A DNA stretch of 64,000 nucleotides from Chelonoidis abingdonii (lineage: Eukaryota; Chordata; Testudines; Testudinidae): the NCBI RefSeq assembly GCF_003597395.2, contig NC_133770.1:94445279-94509278 (forward strand), read 5' to 3'. Below are positions 35,346 to 46,624 of this stretch, piece after piece. Position 1 is the stretch's first letter. Each line of letters starts with the position of its first letter. A model generated the notes under the pieces. It did no database searches, was not told where the DNA came from, and worked only from the letters and a program-made list of their open reading frames with translations. The translations under genes were made by a program, and so were the position numbers.

Positions 35346-37039
35346 TGCCTTTCATGTAGTCCATCTGTTTGTTACCGACTTTTTTTCATTAGCTGCTAGG
35401 CTCCCATCCTCCTCTTTGCTCCTGATTCCCCTCTCCTTCAAGGGTTGTCTTCCCATCCCAAAGCCCCCTAGGCTTTCCTATTACCACCTGACCTCACTGC
35501 TTGCATATTCAACCATACTAATGCCAACACTCAACCATACTATTTCCAAAATCCTTCTGACAGTAACAAATGCCATTTGATTGCTACTTGTGCTCTCCCC
35601 TTTTCTCCTCATTCAGCTCATCCTACAAAAGCAACAGGTTGACTGACAGCATAAGGTCTGAGTCTATGCTACGAAAGTCACTAATCAATTCAAATCTCTT
35701 CATCCTAACTGGCCTTAGCAGAACGGCTTTTAAAATAATCATTTTTGAATTGAACTCCAAAACATTTAGTTCCTCTGGAAAGTTTAGCATCTACCAACCA
35801 TTTCCAAGTGGTTTCTAGTGGTTAGGCAGTTTGTTCTCCCCGCCCCCTCTTTGGGCATGGCTATTGCTACACTCTAGAAGTGTGCAGAATACAGCTGAGT
35901 GTGAACAACAACAATAAAATCTTGGAATTTTTCATGGAGCAGCTGCCCAGCAGACAGATGAACCTCAGAGCCAGAGACCCGGGAGTCCTGCCTTCATTGC
36001 AGTCCCCAAGATGGTCCTGTAGAGAAGCTGGTCTGGTGAGCTGGTAGGAAACTGACCTGGTTTCCATCTGAACTTTGTTTAAATAGACAGAAAAATGTTC
36101 CCATGGAATTTTTTCAACCAACTAGCTTTAGTGCAGAGCCAGCAGTTTCAGTTTGCCAGGTTCATATGAATATTTGTTTGGATTCATGTGGGTTGGAACC
36201 TTTGGAAATTGAAGCTTCTGAGCTCTGCACAACTCCTGTCCTAACCCAAAAGTAAGTCTCACAGATGGGATAGAAAGAACGTTACAGAAAATCCAGAAGC
36301 CACTTAGACATTCTGCTAAGGACACAATTACTAGTGCAAACAAGAGGAATAATGGCATTTCATATTGTCTATGTCTTTAAATATTACCATATAAAAAAAG
36401 ATGAGTTTTGTACACAGATGTCATGCAGACGTTTCATTAAGGGTGCTTCATTATTTGTTACAGTGTCTTGGTTTTCAAACACCTAGGAAGCAATTTCTGG
36501 CTCCTTAGCAATTCTTTAAACTGTAACTGTTAAAGGGGGGTGGGGAAAAAGTGCCAAAATCGCTACTTTCCTAGGGACAGTGGCTACAGGGCAAGACTGC
36601 CCTGAAAATAGCAGATAACAGCAGACCTTAGCTGAGGCTTTTATCGGCTGTTTGTGCTCACCGAGGCCAGATGATTTTCAAGGAGCTGCTTAGAGATTTA
36701 AAGCGCTGATGTGACAGGAACCCTTTGATTCTAATGTTCCTGCCTTCGTCTTGTAGCCAATGTTTATGTAAACTTGAGAAAAACTGCCACTACTGTTCAT
36801 CTCCCTCATTTTTCAGCCTTAATGGTAATTACATTCCATGCATGACAGGAGATTTAGCATTGCACTCAGGACGGGGGTTGTAATACTATCTTTGACATGC
36901 CATTGCTATGCGTTAGGTCACAGTTTCACAGAGCTCACCCGGAGCAGAGATGGGAGTAGAACTATGTCAAAACTTTGGGGTGGTGGGTGTTTTCAAATAT
37001 GTTCTGAACGGCTTAGAGTTTTAAAGTAAATCACTTTAG
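35346..37039. other. Unassigned non-coding DNA, with a possible conserved element
   Basis: 36530-36850 has even base composition, no repeat phrase and no coding potential ('gctgcttagagatttaaagc', 'gtagccaatgtttatgtaaa'). It reads like unique sequence and is the best place here to test for non-coding conservation. Nothing else recognised. Confidence 0.35.
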
Positions 37040-37145
37040 GCTGAAATTTTCAAAGTGGCCTAAGGAAGTTAGGCACCCAAATCCCAATTGAAATGCAATG
37101 TGAGCTGGGGACCTAATTTCCTTAGGCTTCTTTGAAATTCTAGTC
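37040..37145. repeat. Palindromic 'attttcaaagtggcctaaggaa' repeat
   Basis: 'aattttcaaagtggcctaag' and 'ccttaggcttctttgaaatt' are inverted halves around 'cccaattgaaatgcaatg'. Same family as 49575-49820. Confidence 0.65.
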
Positions 37146-37859
37146 TTAAAACTTTTTGTTTTAAGTATTGAGCCATTTTCCCCTCAAGGACTGACTCAGA
37201 AAGCAATACAAACTATGGTGTGTGTGTGTATATACAGATAAAGCACAGAGATATATCCCATCTATTTCTCTCCCTTGTTTCTAAGCCTCTGCTCTATGGC
37301 TCACAGTTCTGTATCTACGCTTGTATCTATGCGGGGCCTCTTTGCGTGTGCATCTCTCGGTCTGTAAGGCCTTCCTTTTCAGTGGTCAAACTCCTCCTCT
37401 TGACTGCCAGAGTATCATCAGTTTTTTCCTCCTCTGCTCTCAGATTCATTTCTCTCTTAGCTGCCACACTCTTAACTTTTTCTGCGCCACAGCCCCTTTT
37501 GTCCTGCTCATGTCCTCTCTGCTAAACACCCTCTTTTCCTTCCACTTCTCTCTGTAATACAGGCCTGGCTGTTCCCCGACCCCAGACCTTAACTTCATCT
37601 CTTGTCTACTACAGTGTGAAAAAGATGGTTTGTTATTTTAATGCCATACCTGCTTGTAGGATAATTAACCTTTGTTCCAGTCTGTGTACCATTTGGTGCT
37701 CCCACTACAATCTGACGGCTCAATGCAGAGTAGGAGAAGATAAGTGAATTGTCACTAACTTATTCATACCTTCTAACACAAAGTTATCTGAACAGAAACT
37801 TGAATGATCAGCTTGGAGGTCACAACTTTAGAGGCTGCTTGTGAAAATGGGGCAATCTA
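37146..37859. other. Unassigned non-coding DNA
   Basis: A short GT run at 37219-37232 and a C/T-rich stretch at 37260-37560; no gene recognised. Confidence 0.5.
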
Positions 37860-38438
37860 TATTGTCCCTCCCCCAAAGAAATACCTTACTCTTCTCTTCT
37901 CTAAAAACAGCCATACATCACAACATGCTCAAAAACATAATCCCTGTCACCCAGCAGTCCCAAGCAAGTCTATGACAGACCAGTGGGTGAGTACAATGAA
38001 GGGAAGACATTTTGGTATGAAAACAAACTTCATTCTCAAGCTTCCAAGTATTGCAACACATATAAATGGGACTTCTCTCAGGCACAGTCTAAGGTCAATG
38101 TACCATATGGACTTACTTCAGCCAAGTCCCCACATGAAAGGGTCTTTGCTCCAGGCAGCAGTTCTTCCCTGGCAATTTTCTCTGAACCTTGGCTTCAGGA
38201 GCTTTGCAAACCCTTTTCCCTCCTGGACAAGCAGAGGAGAAATTCTGCTTCTATCATGAGTGTCAAACAGCCCATGGCTCACTCTTCTCTATTCCTAAAA
38301 CTTAATAGGCCCATTCTGGAGGACTCTCCCTCCCTGATTAGCAGCTCTGCCAGTTTCTATGGGGTGGGGAAAGTCCTCTGCAAGTTTTTAACCCTTTCCT
38401 TGCCATCTGGGTATGAAGAAAGGACAACTCCATCACAG
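37860..38438 (-). repeat. Possible degraded LTR, minus strand
   Basis: On the minus strand a 'tgtgatggagttgtcctttc' start at 38438 resembles the TGTGATGG start of turtle LTRs, followed by 'gggttaaaaacttgcagagg'. No matching far end or target duplication was found. Open frames on the plus strand overlap in two phases and show no domain. Confidence 0.25.
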
Positions 38439-39299
38439 GGGTACCTTAGTTAGCAGTTTCAGCATAGGGGCCTGGAACCAAACCAACAGAGAGAAGGAAC
38501 TAATCTATAGAGATGATACTTCCAGATCTAAATTGAGTGCACTGATGGGGAGTTATAGGGAAGCCTGAACTGTTGCTGCTCATGCTATTCTTCCTCCTGG
38601 GAGAAGTAGAAGACTTCTGGCTGTCTGGCTCTGAAGCCAGCACCTTTCACAAGTGTTGAATTCAAACCACGGTTTAAAACACATCAAATAAAAACATTTT
38701 TTTTTAAATTTGGCTGAATGCTGTCTTTGTTTTTGCTCATCTCATGCTCCATCCAGAGAAAAGCCTATAACATGCCAAAAGCCACATCCGGTTTGTTTCA
38801 AACACAAATTCCTTGGGGGGTGGGGGAGGAGTACATCTGTACTTTTAATCTTGACTACCCGGAGATGAAATGACTGAGTGGTCTCTGAGTTTTAATGGAA
38901 ATGTATTGTACACAAATCACATTAGTTTTCATTTTTAAAATTACAGATTAGATTTTAAAATTCCATGCTGCTTCCAAATTCATTTCTATCCGCCTTTGCA
39001 GAATTCTTGCTCTTAGCTGTTGCAGAACCTACTTTAAAAAAAAAAAGAGAAAAAGAAAAAAGCATCGATTGATTCCTGTAATGGAAATGGAATCCCTGCT
39101 TGTCCTTATTACCATGAGCATTACTACCCTTGTCATCACTACCATCATTATGCCATGAAGCTTTATTCTCAACGCAGCACATGGAGGTGGAGCAGCAGAA
39201 GTGGCCCACGTACACCCTCTGTCTCTGTGCTCATAGCATTCTGTGCAGAGCTTCACAGTCATCTGTCAGTGGTTCTCTTAAGTGGCACTTATCTTTTCT
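38439..39299. other. Unassigned non-coding DNA
   Basis: No gene recognised; A-runs at 38698 and 39033-39058. Confidence 0.5.
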
Positions 39300-39510
39300 G
39301 CCTAATGAGTTACAGTGTTATTGTTTGTATCACAGTAGTGCCTATAGGTCCCAGCCAAAGATCAGAGCCCACTGCATTAAAAGCTGTACAGACACATAGT
39401 AAGAGAGTGTCCCTGCCTCAACACGCTTCCAATTTAAATAAAACAGAGAAAGGATGGGAGGGGAAAACAGAGATGGGAACTGGCTTACCCAAGGTTACTG
39501 GAGGGCTTAT
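39300..39510 (-). repeat. SINE, reverse orientation
   Basis: 'tatcacagtagtgcctatag', 'agatcagagcccactgcatt', 'aaaagctgtacagacacata', 'gtgtccctgcctcaacacgc', 'aggatgggaggggaaaacag' and 'ggcttacccaaggttactgg' run through the tail and part of the core in reverse. Confidence 0.75.
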
Positions 39511-39914
39511 CCTGCACTCCTTCTCACATGTGGAGTCCCATTGGTTTCAGTGGAGCTACACATCAGATAAGGTCCCTAGTCTTTGATAACATAAACAGTA
39601 ATTAGTTCACAAAGCAGAGCACACAGGGCACTTGTCAACCAACAGCCAGGTAAGCAATGTTCTATTTATAGTGCCTGAGATCAGATTCTGGAAATACCTT
39701 TTCTCTGAAGTGGCACATATATGAATACGTTTCATGTAGCTATACAGAGCTACACTGGGCTGCTATTTACTCCATTGGAAATCTGGATCAGCTCCAGTAA
39801 AGTTAATGGAAAGGCTCTGGATTAACACCAGGATGTGGCCCAAAATAAATAGACACCTATAATAAGAAATGACATATTGCTGACTCACTTTCTCACAGCG
39901 TTGGCTTATAGGAC

Positions 39915-40540
39915 TAGGGCCAGTGCAAGGATGTTTTGCGCTCTAGGCGAAACTTCCACCTTGCGCCCTCGCCCCCGTGTCCACATCCTGAGGCACCCCC
40001 CATGGCAGCTCCCCCCCTCCGCCCTGAGGCGCCCCCCCGTGCCAGCTCCCCCCCATCCGCCCTGAGGCACCCCCCCGTGCCAGCTCCTCCCCTCTGCCCT
40101 GAGGCTCCCCCCTGAGGCAGTTCCCCCACCCTCTGCCCTGAGGCACCCCTGCCACCCCAGCTCACCCCTGCCCCGTCTTGCCTCCTCCCCAAGTACGCTG
40201 TGGCCGCTTCACCTCTCCCGCCTCCTGGGCTTGCGGTGCCAATCAGCTTAGGCACTGCAAGCCTGGGAGGCGGGAGAAGTGAAGCAGTCACAGTGTGCTT
40301 ATGGAGGAGGCGGGGCAGGGGTGAGCTGTGGCAGGGAGTTCCCCTGCGTGCCCCCCTGCCTTACTTGTTGCAGGCGGCCTCCCCGTGCTCCCCTGCCCCA
40401 GCTCCCTCCACCTAAATGCCGGCAGTGACTGGGGCGGCCGAAGATCCGGCTGCTGTGGTCGCCGCCGAAGAAAATGGCACCCCCCAAATCCTAGTGGCCT
40501 AGGCACCACGTAGGTCACCTAAATGGTTGCACTAGCCCTA
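39915..40540. mobile_element. 626-bp hAT MITE with perfect target duplication
   Basis: Ends TAGGGCCAGTGCAA (39915) and TTGCACTAGCCCTA (ending 40540) are 14-bp inverted repeats with one mismatch. A perfect 8-bp direct repeat TATAGGAC flanks it (39907-39914 and 40541-40548). The core contains about five imperfect copies of a 'ctgaggcaccccc...ccagctcc' unit and a second GC-rich inverted region around 40200-40280. No true coding sequence; the Gly/Ala-rich open frames are artefacts of the tandem repeat. Confidence 0.93.
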
Positions 40541-40565
40541 TATAGGACAACAAATAAGCAAATAT

Positions 40566-40832
40566 CTCAGGGCTTTTCTACATGGGGAATTTTACCAGTA
40601 TAATTATACTGGTATAATTATACCACTACAGTTGTACTGATAAAACTTTCCATGTAGATACACCTATTCTGGAATAAGAGCACTTTTTTCTGGTTTAGCT
40701 TTTGTCCCTTTGAAAGTGATAAAAGCTAAACCAGAAAAAGGCACTCTATATACCTCATTGGGGAGTTATACCAATGTAACTATAACAGTATGATTCCGGA
40801 AGTGGATTTCCCCATCTCTACAGACCCTAATA
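40566..40832. mobile_element. Harbinger-like MITE with internal hairpin
   Basis: 'gggcttttctacatggggaa' at the left and 'gtggatttccccatctctac' at the right are inverted. The centre holds a perfect 18-bp inverted repeat, TTTTCTGGTTTAGCTTTT (40686-40703) and AAAAGCTAAACCAGAAAA (40721-40738), with a 17-base loop. Confidence 0.65.
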
Positions 40833-41153
40833 GTATCAACATTTCTCCAGAGTTCCTGTCCTGAAGTTCTGCACAGCAGGATAACAGCTATGGTGGGAGC
40901 AAGCTTCCTTAACAATGAATAATACCTCAGTAAGGGTCAGGTGTGCTACAGAACCAGTGTTTTTTCCACTCCAAGCAGAGTTCCCCTGCACTAGCAGGAT
41001 GGCTCAGAAGCCCAAAGCCCTTTAGGGACACATTCAAACTGTATCCATCTAGGGACTTATCTGGCTCCTATTAGCACAGTAAATGAGCACTTCACAATCT
41101 TCCTTATTCCCAGCACTCCACTGAATACTGCTTTCTGAATTTTACAGAACTAA
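40833..41153. other. Unassigned non-coding DNA
   Basis: Nothing recognised between the MITE and the Harbinger end. Confidence 0.5.
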
Positions 41154-42000
41154 GGGAATGCCTACACCACAATAAAACACCCACATCTGGCCTGTGTCAG
41201 CTGAATCGCCGCTTGGGCTGCTGGACTATAAAATAGTCTTGTCTAGCTGTTTGGGCTCAGGCTGGTGCCTGGGCTCTGGGACATCTTCCTCCACACAAGC
41301 ACGTTCATAGAGGTACTATTCTCCCACTTCCATTGGGCCATACAAATTCACAATATGGGAGCACAAAACATCCCTGACTTCTGTTGCCCAGGTGCATCCA
41401 GCTCCAGCTGAGGAAGAGGCACTTCCTGGCTGAGTGCACCGATTCAGCAGCCCCTCGCTGTCATAGTTCCATTCACGGGGAAATGGCTCAACTTTGGCTC
41501 CACAAAGATCGTGAAGAGCAGAGCAGGCCACAGTAATGCTCACAGCACTGACGATGCTGGAATCCAAACAGACCTGTAGACCTTCAATCTGGTAATTAAA
41601 CTTTCTTTTACCAAGGCTCCTGATATTAGGGTACAGTTTCAAAAGCCCAGGCAAAAGGGGGCACTCAGTGTCCCCCAAAATAATGGTGGGGACAGTAACT
41701 CTGCTTAGGACACTGTCATTGGTGGGAATAGTGTCCCAGCCTGTCCATGAATGTAGACTCCTGATCAGTGAAAAACCCTGCCATCATGAATTTTTCCAGT
41801 GCAGCCCACACTGACATTCATAAATCGGCCTCTGTGCTCCATGAGGGCCTGCATGGCAATGGAGTAGTACCCTCTACGGTGTACGTACTCACGTGCTCCT
41901 TGAGGAGGGCAAACTATGGCAACATGGGCCCCATCAGTGGTCCAGCACAACATGAAAACCCATACGATAGGATCACGAGGGTCCCCGCTGACCTTGAAAT
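41154..42000 (-). mobile_element. PIF/Harbinger element relic, left end and transposase 3' half
   Basis: The left end 'gggaatgcctacaccacaat' follows TAA at 41151-41153, as expected for Harbinger. About 100 bp of terminal sequence is followed by a transposase relic on the minus strand (41316-41960). The right end was not found; homology fades near 42000. Confidence 0.65.
41316..41960 (-). pseudogene. HARBI1-like transposase, DDE-domain relic
   Basis: Minus-strand sequence carries the DDE nuclease half in order. TDGAHVAIVCPP comes first (usual form DGTHI.I..P, holding the first Asp). QALMEHRGRF, then GKIHDGRVF (second Asp, usual form KvHDaRvF) follow. GDTECPLLPGLL is the strand after the second Asp, and ITVACSALHDLC is the usual VaaCcvLHNlC. 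A frame change lies between GRVF and the GDTECP block, and stops occur between segments, so it is dead. A different copy from 13648-14051, which keeps the opposite half of the protein. Recognition is strong because five conserved blocks occur in order. Confidence 0.82.
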
Positions 42001-42348
42001 CTATGAATCTCCTTTCTCCCTCTGTTCCTCAGCAACCCTTTCATCTACCATCATGCTTGGTCACTCCTTCACAAACCAATACATGATATAATGGATATAT
42101 AAGCCTTCATATATAAACACAATATTAGTCAAAAATCAAACTTACTCATCAAAGTAATGAAAGAAAGATACAGCTTTGTTGTTTCACTTTTCAATTTCAA
42201 TTCTGCACATGAGGCAAATGGATATTAATTTCTTGTCATTGGTGAAGTCTTGTAGCTGTTTGAATAGATAACTGATATATGCAGCATGGTCCAACTCTGC
42301 ACTCATTGAAGTCAACTGCAAAGCTTACACTGATTTCAATAGTACAGG
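42001..42348. other. Unassigned non-coding DNA
   Basis: A+T-rich, no recognised element; ends at the ACAGG target duplication of the next LTR. Confidence 0.5.
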
Positions 42349-42803
42349 TGTGACGCTGCAGTCCATATGATTTTATAAAAATTTGATAATGAGTGAATAT
42401 AATGTAACTGGAATATGCTTCATGCAAAAGGTCTTTTGTAAGGTATCATTACAAAGCTTAATATATATTAAGTGTGATCATCTTATTTGTATAAATGTAC
42501 CACTCTTGTATCTGAAACTAGAAATATGAAACTATTGTAATGATGCAAAGAGTGGGCCACTAATGATGGTTTGGAATCTTGATGACTCCCATTAACCAGG
42601 ACAATTGTCTGCAGCTGGGTGTGTTTTACCTGTAAGTCTTCCTGTATACGTGTGTGCTGGCAAGTGGACAATGAAGTCTTGCAGTGACATGTGATCATGT
42701 CACCTGAACTGGAATCCATCTTTAACCTGGTGTCTTTCCATTGAGAAGGAGGGAGTGGGAACACAGAGAGGGTCAAAAAGATTCCCACCTTATGCAAAAG
42801 AGA

Positions 42804-42810
42804 TATAAAG
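42804..42810 (+). promoter_or_regulatory. TATA box of the solo LTR
   Basis: TATAAAG in 'agatataaaggggtggaaca', about 455 bp into the LTR and 280 bp ahead of AATAAA, a normal place for the U3 core promoter. Whether it is active is unknown. Confidence 0.6.
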
Positions 42811-43090
42811 GGGTGGAACAGAACAAAGGGAGGGCAGAAGAGCCATCATGAAGAATCCCCTAGCTACCACCTGAGCTGGAACAAGAGCTGTACCAGGGGA
42901 AAGAATTGTGCCCAGGCCTGTAAGGTGTCCAGTCTGAGGAAAAAACTTACTGAAGCATCTCTAAGGGTGAGATTATCTGTATTCAGTTTGATTAGACATA
43001 GAATTGCATGTTTTATTTTATTTTGCGTGGTGACTTCCTTTGTTCTGTCTGTTACTACTTGGAATCACTTAAATCCTACTTTCTATATTT

Positions 43091-43096
43091 AATAAA
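43091..43096 (+). promoter_or_regulatory. Polyadenylation signal of the solo LTR
   Basis: AATAAA in 'tttaataaaatcactttttg', the expected R-region signal. Confidence 0.65.
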
Positions 43097-43864
43097 ATCA
43101 CTTTTTGCTTATAAATTAACTCAGAATATGTATTAACACCTGGGGGAAGCAACAACTGTGCATCTCTCTATCAGTGTTATAGACGGCGAACAATTTATGA
43201 GTTTACTCTGTATAAGCTTTATACAGGGTAAAACAGATTTATCTGGGTTTAGACCTCATTGGGAGCTGGGCATCTGGGTGTTAAAGACAAGCACACTTCT
43301 GTTAACTGCTTTCAGGTTAACCTGCAGTTTTGGGGCAAGTAATTCAGACCCTGGGTCTTTGTTGGAGCAGACAGGAGTGTCTGGCTCAGCAAGACAGGCT
43401 GCTGGAGTCCTGAGCTGCCAGGGAAAACAAGAGCAGAGGTAGTCTTGGCACATCAGTTGGCAGCTCCCAGGGGGGTTTCTGTGATCCAACCTGTCACAAC
43501 AGGATCAATCATCATGCTTGGAGGAATGTTGGTTAAATTAGCTGATCAATATGATATATGGTCAGTCTTCTCATCTGATATAGTCTTATTATATAGCCCA
43601 TTTAAGCATAAGGCATTTTGCAAGCTATAGTTACAGCATTTAATAATTTGGTCAATATAGGAGCCTACCAGTTTCTGTTCTTTAAGTGGAATAAAAACAT
43701 GCCCTATGGCGTTACTGATTTTGTAAAGTAGTCAGGTGATACACAACATTTCCAATATCACTTCCCCCCTCCTATCTTAGAATTAATATGAAATATTTCT
43801 TCCAGGACTATTAGAAATTCCAGCCAACAATCTTTTACCAGACTCACTATTACTCAATACTGTA

Positions 43865-44453
43865 ATGACAAATCAAACTGATTCCAATTTTACCGCCTTT
43901 TTAAAAAATGAAACTACAATATCTCAAAATTGGATACAGACAGAAATGTCATGCTTGAACAATAAGAGTATAATAGTAGTAATATATTACCGACCACCTT
44001 CCCAAGATGGTGACAGTGATTGTGAAATGCTCAAGGAGATTAGGGAGGATATAAAAAACAGAAAACCTAATAATAATGGGAGATTTCAACTATCCCCATA
44101 TTGACTGGGTACATGTCACCTCAAGGCAGCATGCAGAGATGAAATTTCTAGACACCATTAATGACTGCTTCTTGGAGCAGCTAGTCCTGAAACCCACAAG
44201 GTGAGAGGCAATTCCTGATTTATTACTAAATGAAGCACAGGATTTAGTTTAAGAGGTGAAAATAGCTGAACCACTCAGTAACAGCCATTTTAATGTAATT
44301 AAGTTAATCATAATTGTAGAGGGGAAAATACCAAAGAAGTCCACCACAGTAGCATTTTACTTCAAAAAGAGAAACTACACAAAAACGGGAACGCTAGTTA
44401 AACAGAAATTAAAAGAAACAGTCACAAGAGTGAAATGCCTGCAAGCTGCATGA
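43865..44453 (+). pseudogene. CR1 ORF2 relic: apurinic-like endonuclease end and linker
   Basis: Residues in one frame read IIVVIYYRPPSQDGD, the strand before the catalytic region of CR1 endonucleases. A frameshift near 44070 leads to MGDFNYPHIDW at 44076, the conserved Asp-Phe-Asn motif. FLEQLVLKPTR and then PLSNSHFNVIK (usual form LGNSDHnmI) follow, with the usual His-containing motif altered. In-frame stops break the segment at least twice. The N-terminal endonuclease part and all of ORF1 are missing. Confidence 0.8.
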
Positions 44454-44893
44454 AAACTTTTTAAAAACACCTAAAGAGAGGCTCAACCTAAAGGTATACC
44501 CCAAATCAAAAAACACACGCAAACAGTAAGATGACCAAAAAATGCCACCATGGCTAAAACAACAGAGTAAAAAGACAAAAAGATATAATGAAAAAATTTG
44601 ACGTCAAATCCTATGAGGAAAATAGAAAGAAGCATAAAGTTGGTCAAGTCAAGTGTAAAAGTATAATTAGGCAGACCAAAAAAGAATTTGAAGACACAAA
44701 AACTAATAGCAAAAAAAAAAAATTAAGTATATCAGAATCAGGAAGCCTGTCAAACAATCAGTGGGACCACTAGATGACCAAGGTGCCAAAGGAGCACTGA
44801 AGGAAGACAAGGCCATTCCAGAGAAGCTAAACAAATTTTTTGCATTGGTCTTCTCTGCAGAGGATGTGAGAGAGATCCCCTGAGCCATTCTTT

Positions 44894-45677
44894 TTGGGTG
44901 ACAAACTGTCCCAGACTGAGGTGTCAATACAGGGGGTTTTGGAACAAACTGATAACTTAAACAGTAATAAGATGTCTCCAGGACCAGATAGTATTCACCT
45001 AAGAGTTCTGAAAGAACTCAGATATGAAATTGCAGAACTAACAGTGGCATGTAACCTATCGCTTAAATCAGTCTCTGTACCAGATGACTGCAGGATAGCT
45101 AATGTAATGTCAATTTTTATAAAAGGCTCCAGAGGCAATCCTGGGATTTACAGGCCAGTAAGCCTAAATTCAGTATCAGAAAATAGGATAAAACTATAGT
45201 ACAGGACAGAATTAACAGACACATAGATGAACCCAATATGCATGGGTGCTGTCATAAACATGGTTTTTGTAAAGGGAAATCATGACTCACCAATCTATTA
45301 GAATTCTTTGAGGGTGTCAACAAACACGTTTCAAGGGTGATCTAGCTGATATAGTGTAATTGGAATTTCAGAAAGCCTTTGACAAGGACCCATACCAAAA
45401 GCTCTTAAGCAAAGTAGGTAGTCATGGGATAAGAGGGAAGCTCCTCCCATTGATCAGTAATCTGTTAAAAGATAGGAAACAAAGGGTAAGAATTAACGGT
45501 CAGTTTTCACAATGGAGAGGGGTAAATAACAGGGTAATCCCCAAAGGATTTGTACTGGAACCGGTGCTGTTCAACATATTCATAAGTGATCTGGAAAAGG
45601 GGGTGAACAGTGAGGTGGCAAAATATGCAGATGATACAAAATTACTCAAGATTGTAGTCAGCTTTGGTCTTAACTAA
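44894..45677 (+). pseudogene. CR1 ORF2 relic: reverse transcriptase
   Basis: One segment (to about 45199) carries NKMSPGPDSIHLRVLKEL and IYRPVSLNSVS, RT motifs 0 to 2. A second (45360-45677) carries MEFQKAFDKDPYQKLLSKV (motif A with FDK), GFVLEPVLFNIFISDLEKG (usual SVLGP.LF.IFINDL) and YADDTKLL at 45624, the catalytic YADD box. The segments lie in different frames with stops between, and the substitution of the GP pair in LEPVLF is unusual. The protein could not be made intact. Downstream, up to 46440, further CR1 C-terminal blocks are recognisable only in pieces. Confidence 0.85.
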
Positions 45678-46624
45678 CAGTTACAAAGGAATCTCCCTGA
45701 ACTGGGTGATGAAATGGCAGATGAAATTCAGTGTTGATAAATGCAAACTAATGTCTACATTGGAAAACATAATCCCAATTACACATGCAAAATGATGGAG
45801 TCCTAATTAGCTGTCACCACTCAAGAAAGATATTTTGGAGTCATCATGGATAGGTCTCTGAAAAACATCTGCTTGATGTGCAGTGACAGTCAAAAAAGCA
45901 AACTAAATTAGGAACCAATAGGAAATGAATAGATAATAAGACAGAAAATATCATAATGTCACTTTGTAAATCCATGGTACACCCACACTTTGAATACTGC
46001 TTGAAGTTCTGGTCGCTCTAGCTCAGAAAAGATAGATTAGAAATGGAAAAGGTACAGAGATGGGCTACAAAAATGAGTAAGAGTATGGAACAGCTTTCAT
46101 ATGAGGAGAGATTAAAAAGACTGGGATTGTTCAGCATAGAAAAGGAGATAATTAAGGGGTAATAGGATAGAAGTCTATACAATCCTGAGTGGTGTTGAGA
46201 AAGTGAATAAAAAAGCCTTATTTACCTGCTTCACGTAACACAAAAACCAGGGGGCATGCAATTAAGTTGTTAGGCAGAAGGTTTAAAACAAACATAAGGA
46301 AGTACTTCTTCACACAAAAGTCACAGTCAACCTGTGGAACTCATAGCCAGGAGATGTTGTGAAGGCCAAAAGTATAACTGAGTTATAACTGAGTTAAAAA
46401 AGGAATTAGATAAGTTAATGTAGGATAGGTCCATCAATGGCTATTAGCCATGATGGTCAGGGATGCAACCCCATGCTCTGGGTGTCCTTAAACCTCTGAT
46501 TGCCAGATGCTGGATCACTGGATAAATTGCCCTGTTCTGTTCATTCCCTCTGAAACATCTGGCACTGTCCATCATCAGAAGACTAGATGGACCTTTGGTC
46601 TGATGCAGTATGGCCATTCTTATG

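Larger units (their letters stand above)
42349..43498 (+). mobile_element. Solo LTR, 1150 bp, with 5-bp target duplication
   Basis: Starts TGTGACGCTG and ends CCTGTCACA, the TGTGAC...GTCACA inverted ends of a recalled turtle LTR family. A perfect 5-bp direct repeat ACAGG flanks it (42344-42348 and 43499-43503). The U3-R-U5 signals are in order: TATA box at 42804, AATAAA at 43091. No gag, pol or env is attached, so it is the product of LTR-LTR recombination. A 5-bp duplication fits ERV-L-like or gypsy elements. Unrelated in sequence to the LTR at 6980-7931. Confidence 0.9.
43770..46624 (+). mobile_element. CR1-type LINE, 5'-truncated and degraded
   Basis: About 2.85 kb in CR1 order: endonuclease part, long linker, reverse transcriptase, C-terminal region, and a 3' end with 'gactagatggacctttggtc' and 'cagtatggccattcttatg' at 46624. 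CR1 elements copy themselves by target-primed reverse transcription and are usually 5'-truncated, as here. The copy has many stops and frameshifts and is old. Its 3' end abuts the RT region of a gypsy-like element. The 5' boundary is approximate. Confidence 0.88.

Noticed and set aside
37804..38453. Two overlapping plus-strand frames of 151 and 156 codons
   Set aside because: Overlap in different phases, no domain, within a possible LTR relic.
39029..39586. 143-codon plus frame and overlapping minus frames
   Set aside because: Runs through a reverse-oriented SINE; no domain.
39914..40518. Several Gly/Ala/Arg-rich open frames on both strands, up to 125 codons
   Set aside because: They lie wholly inside the hAT MITE and its CCCCC-rich tandem repeat; long frames on both strands are expected from GC-rich repeats.
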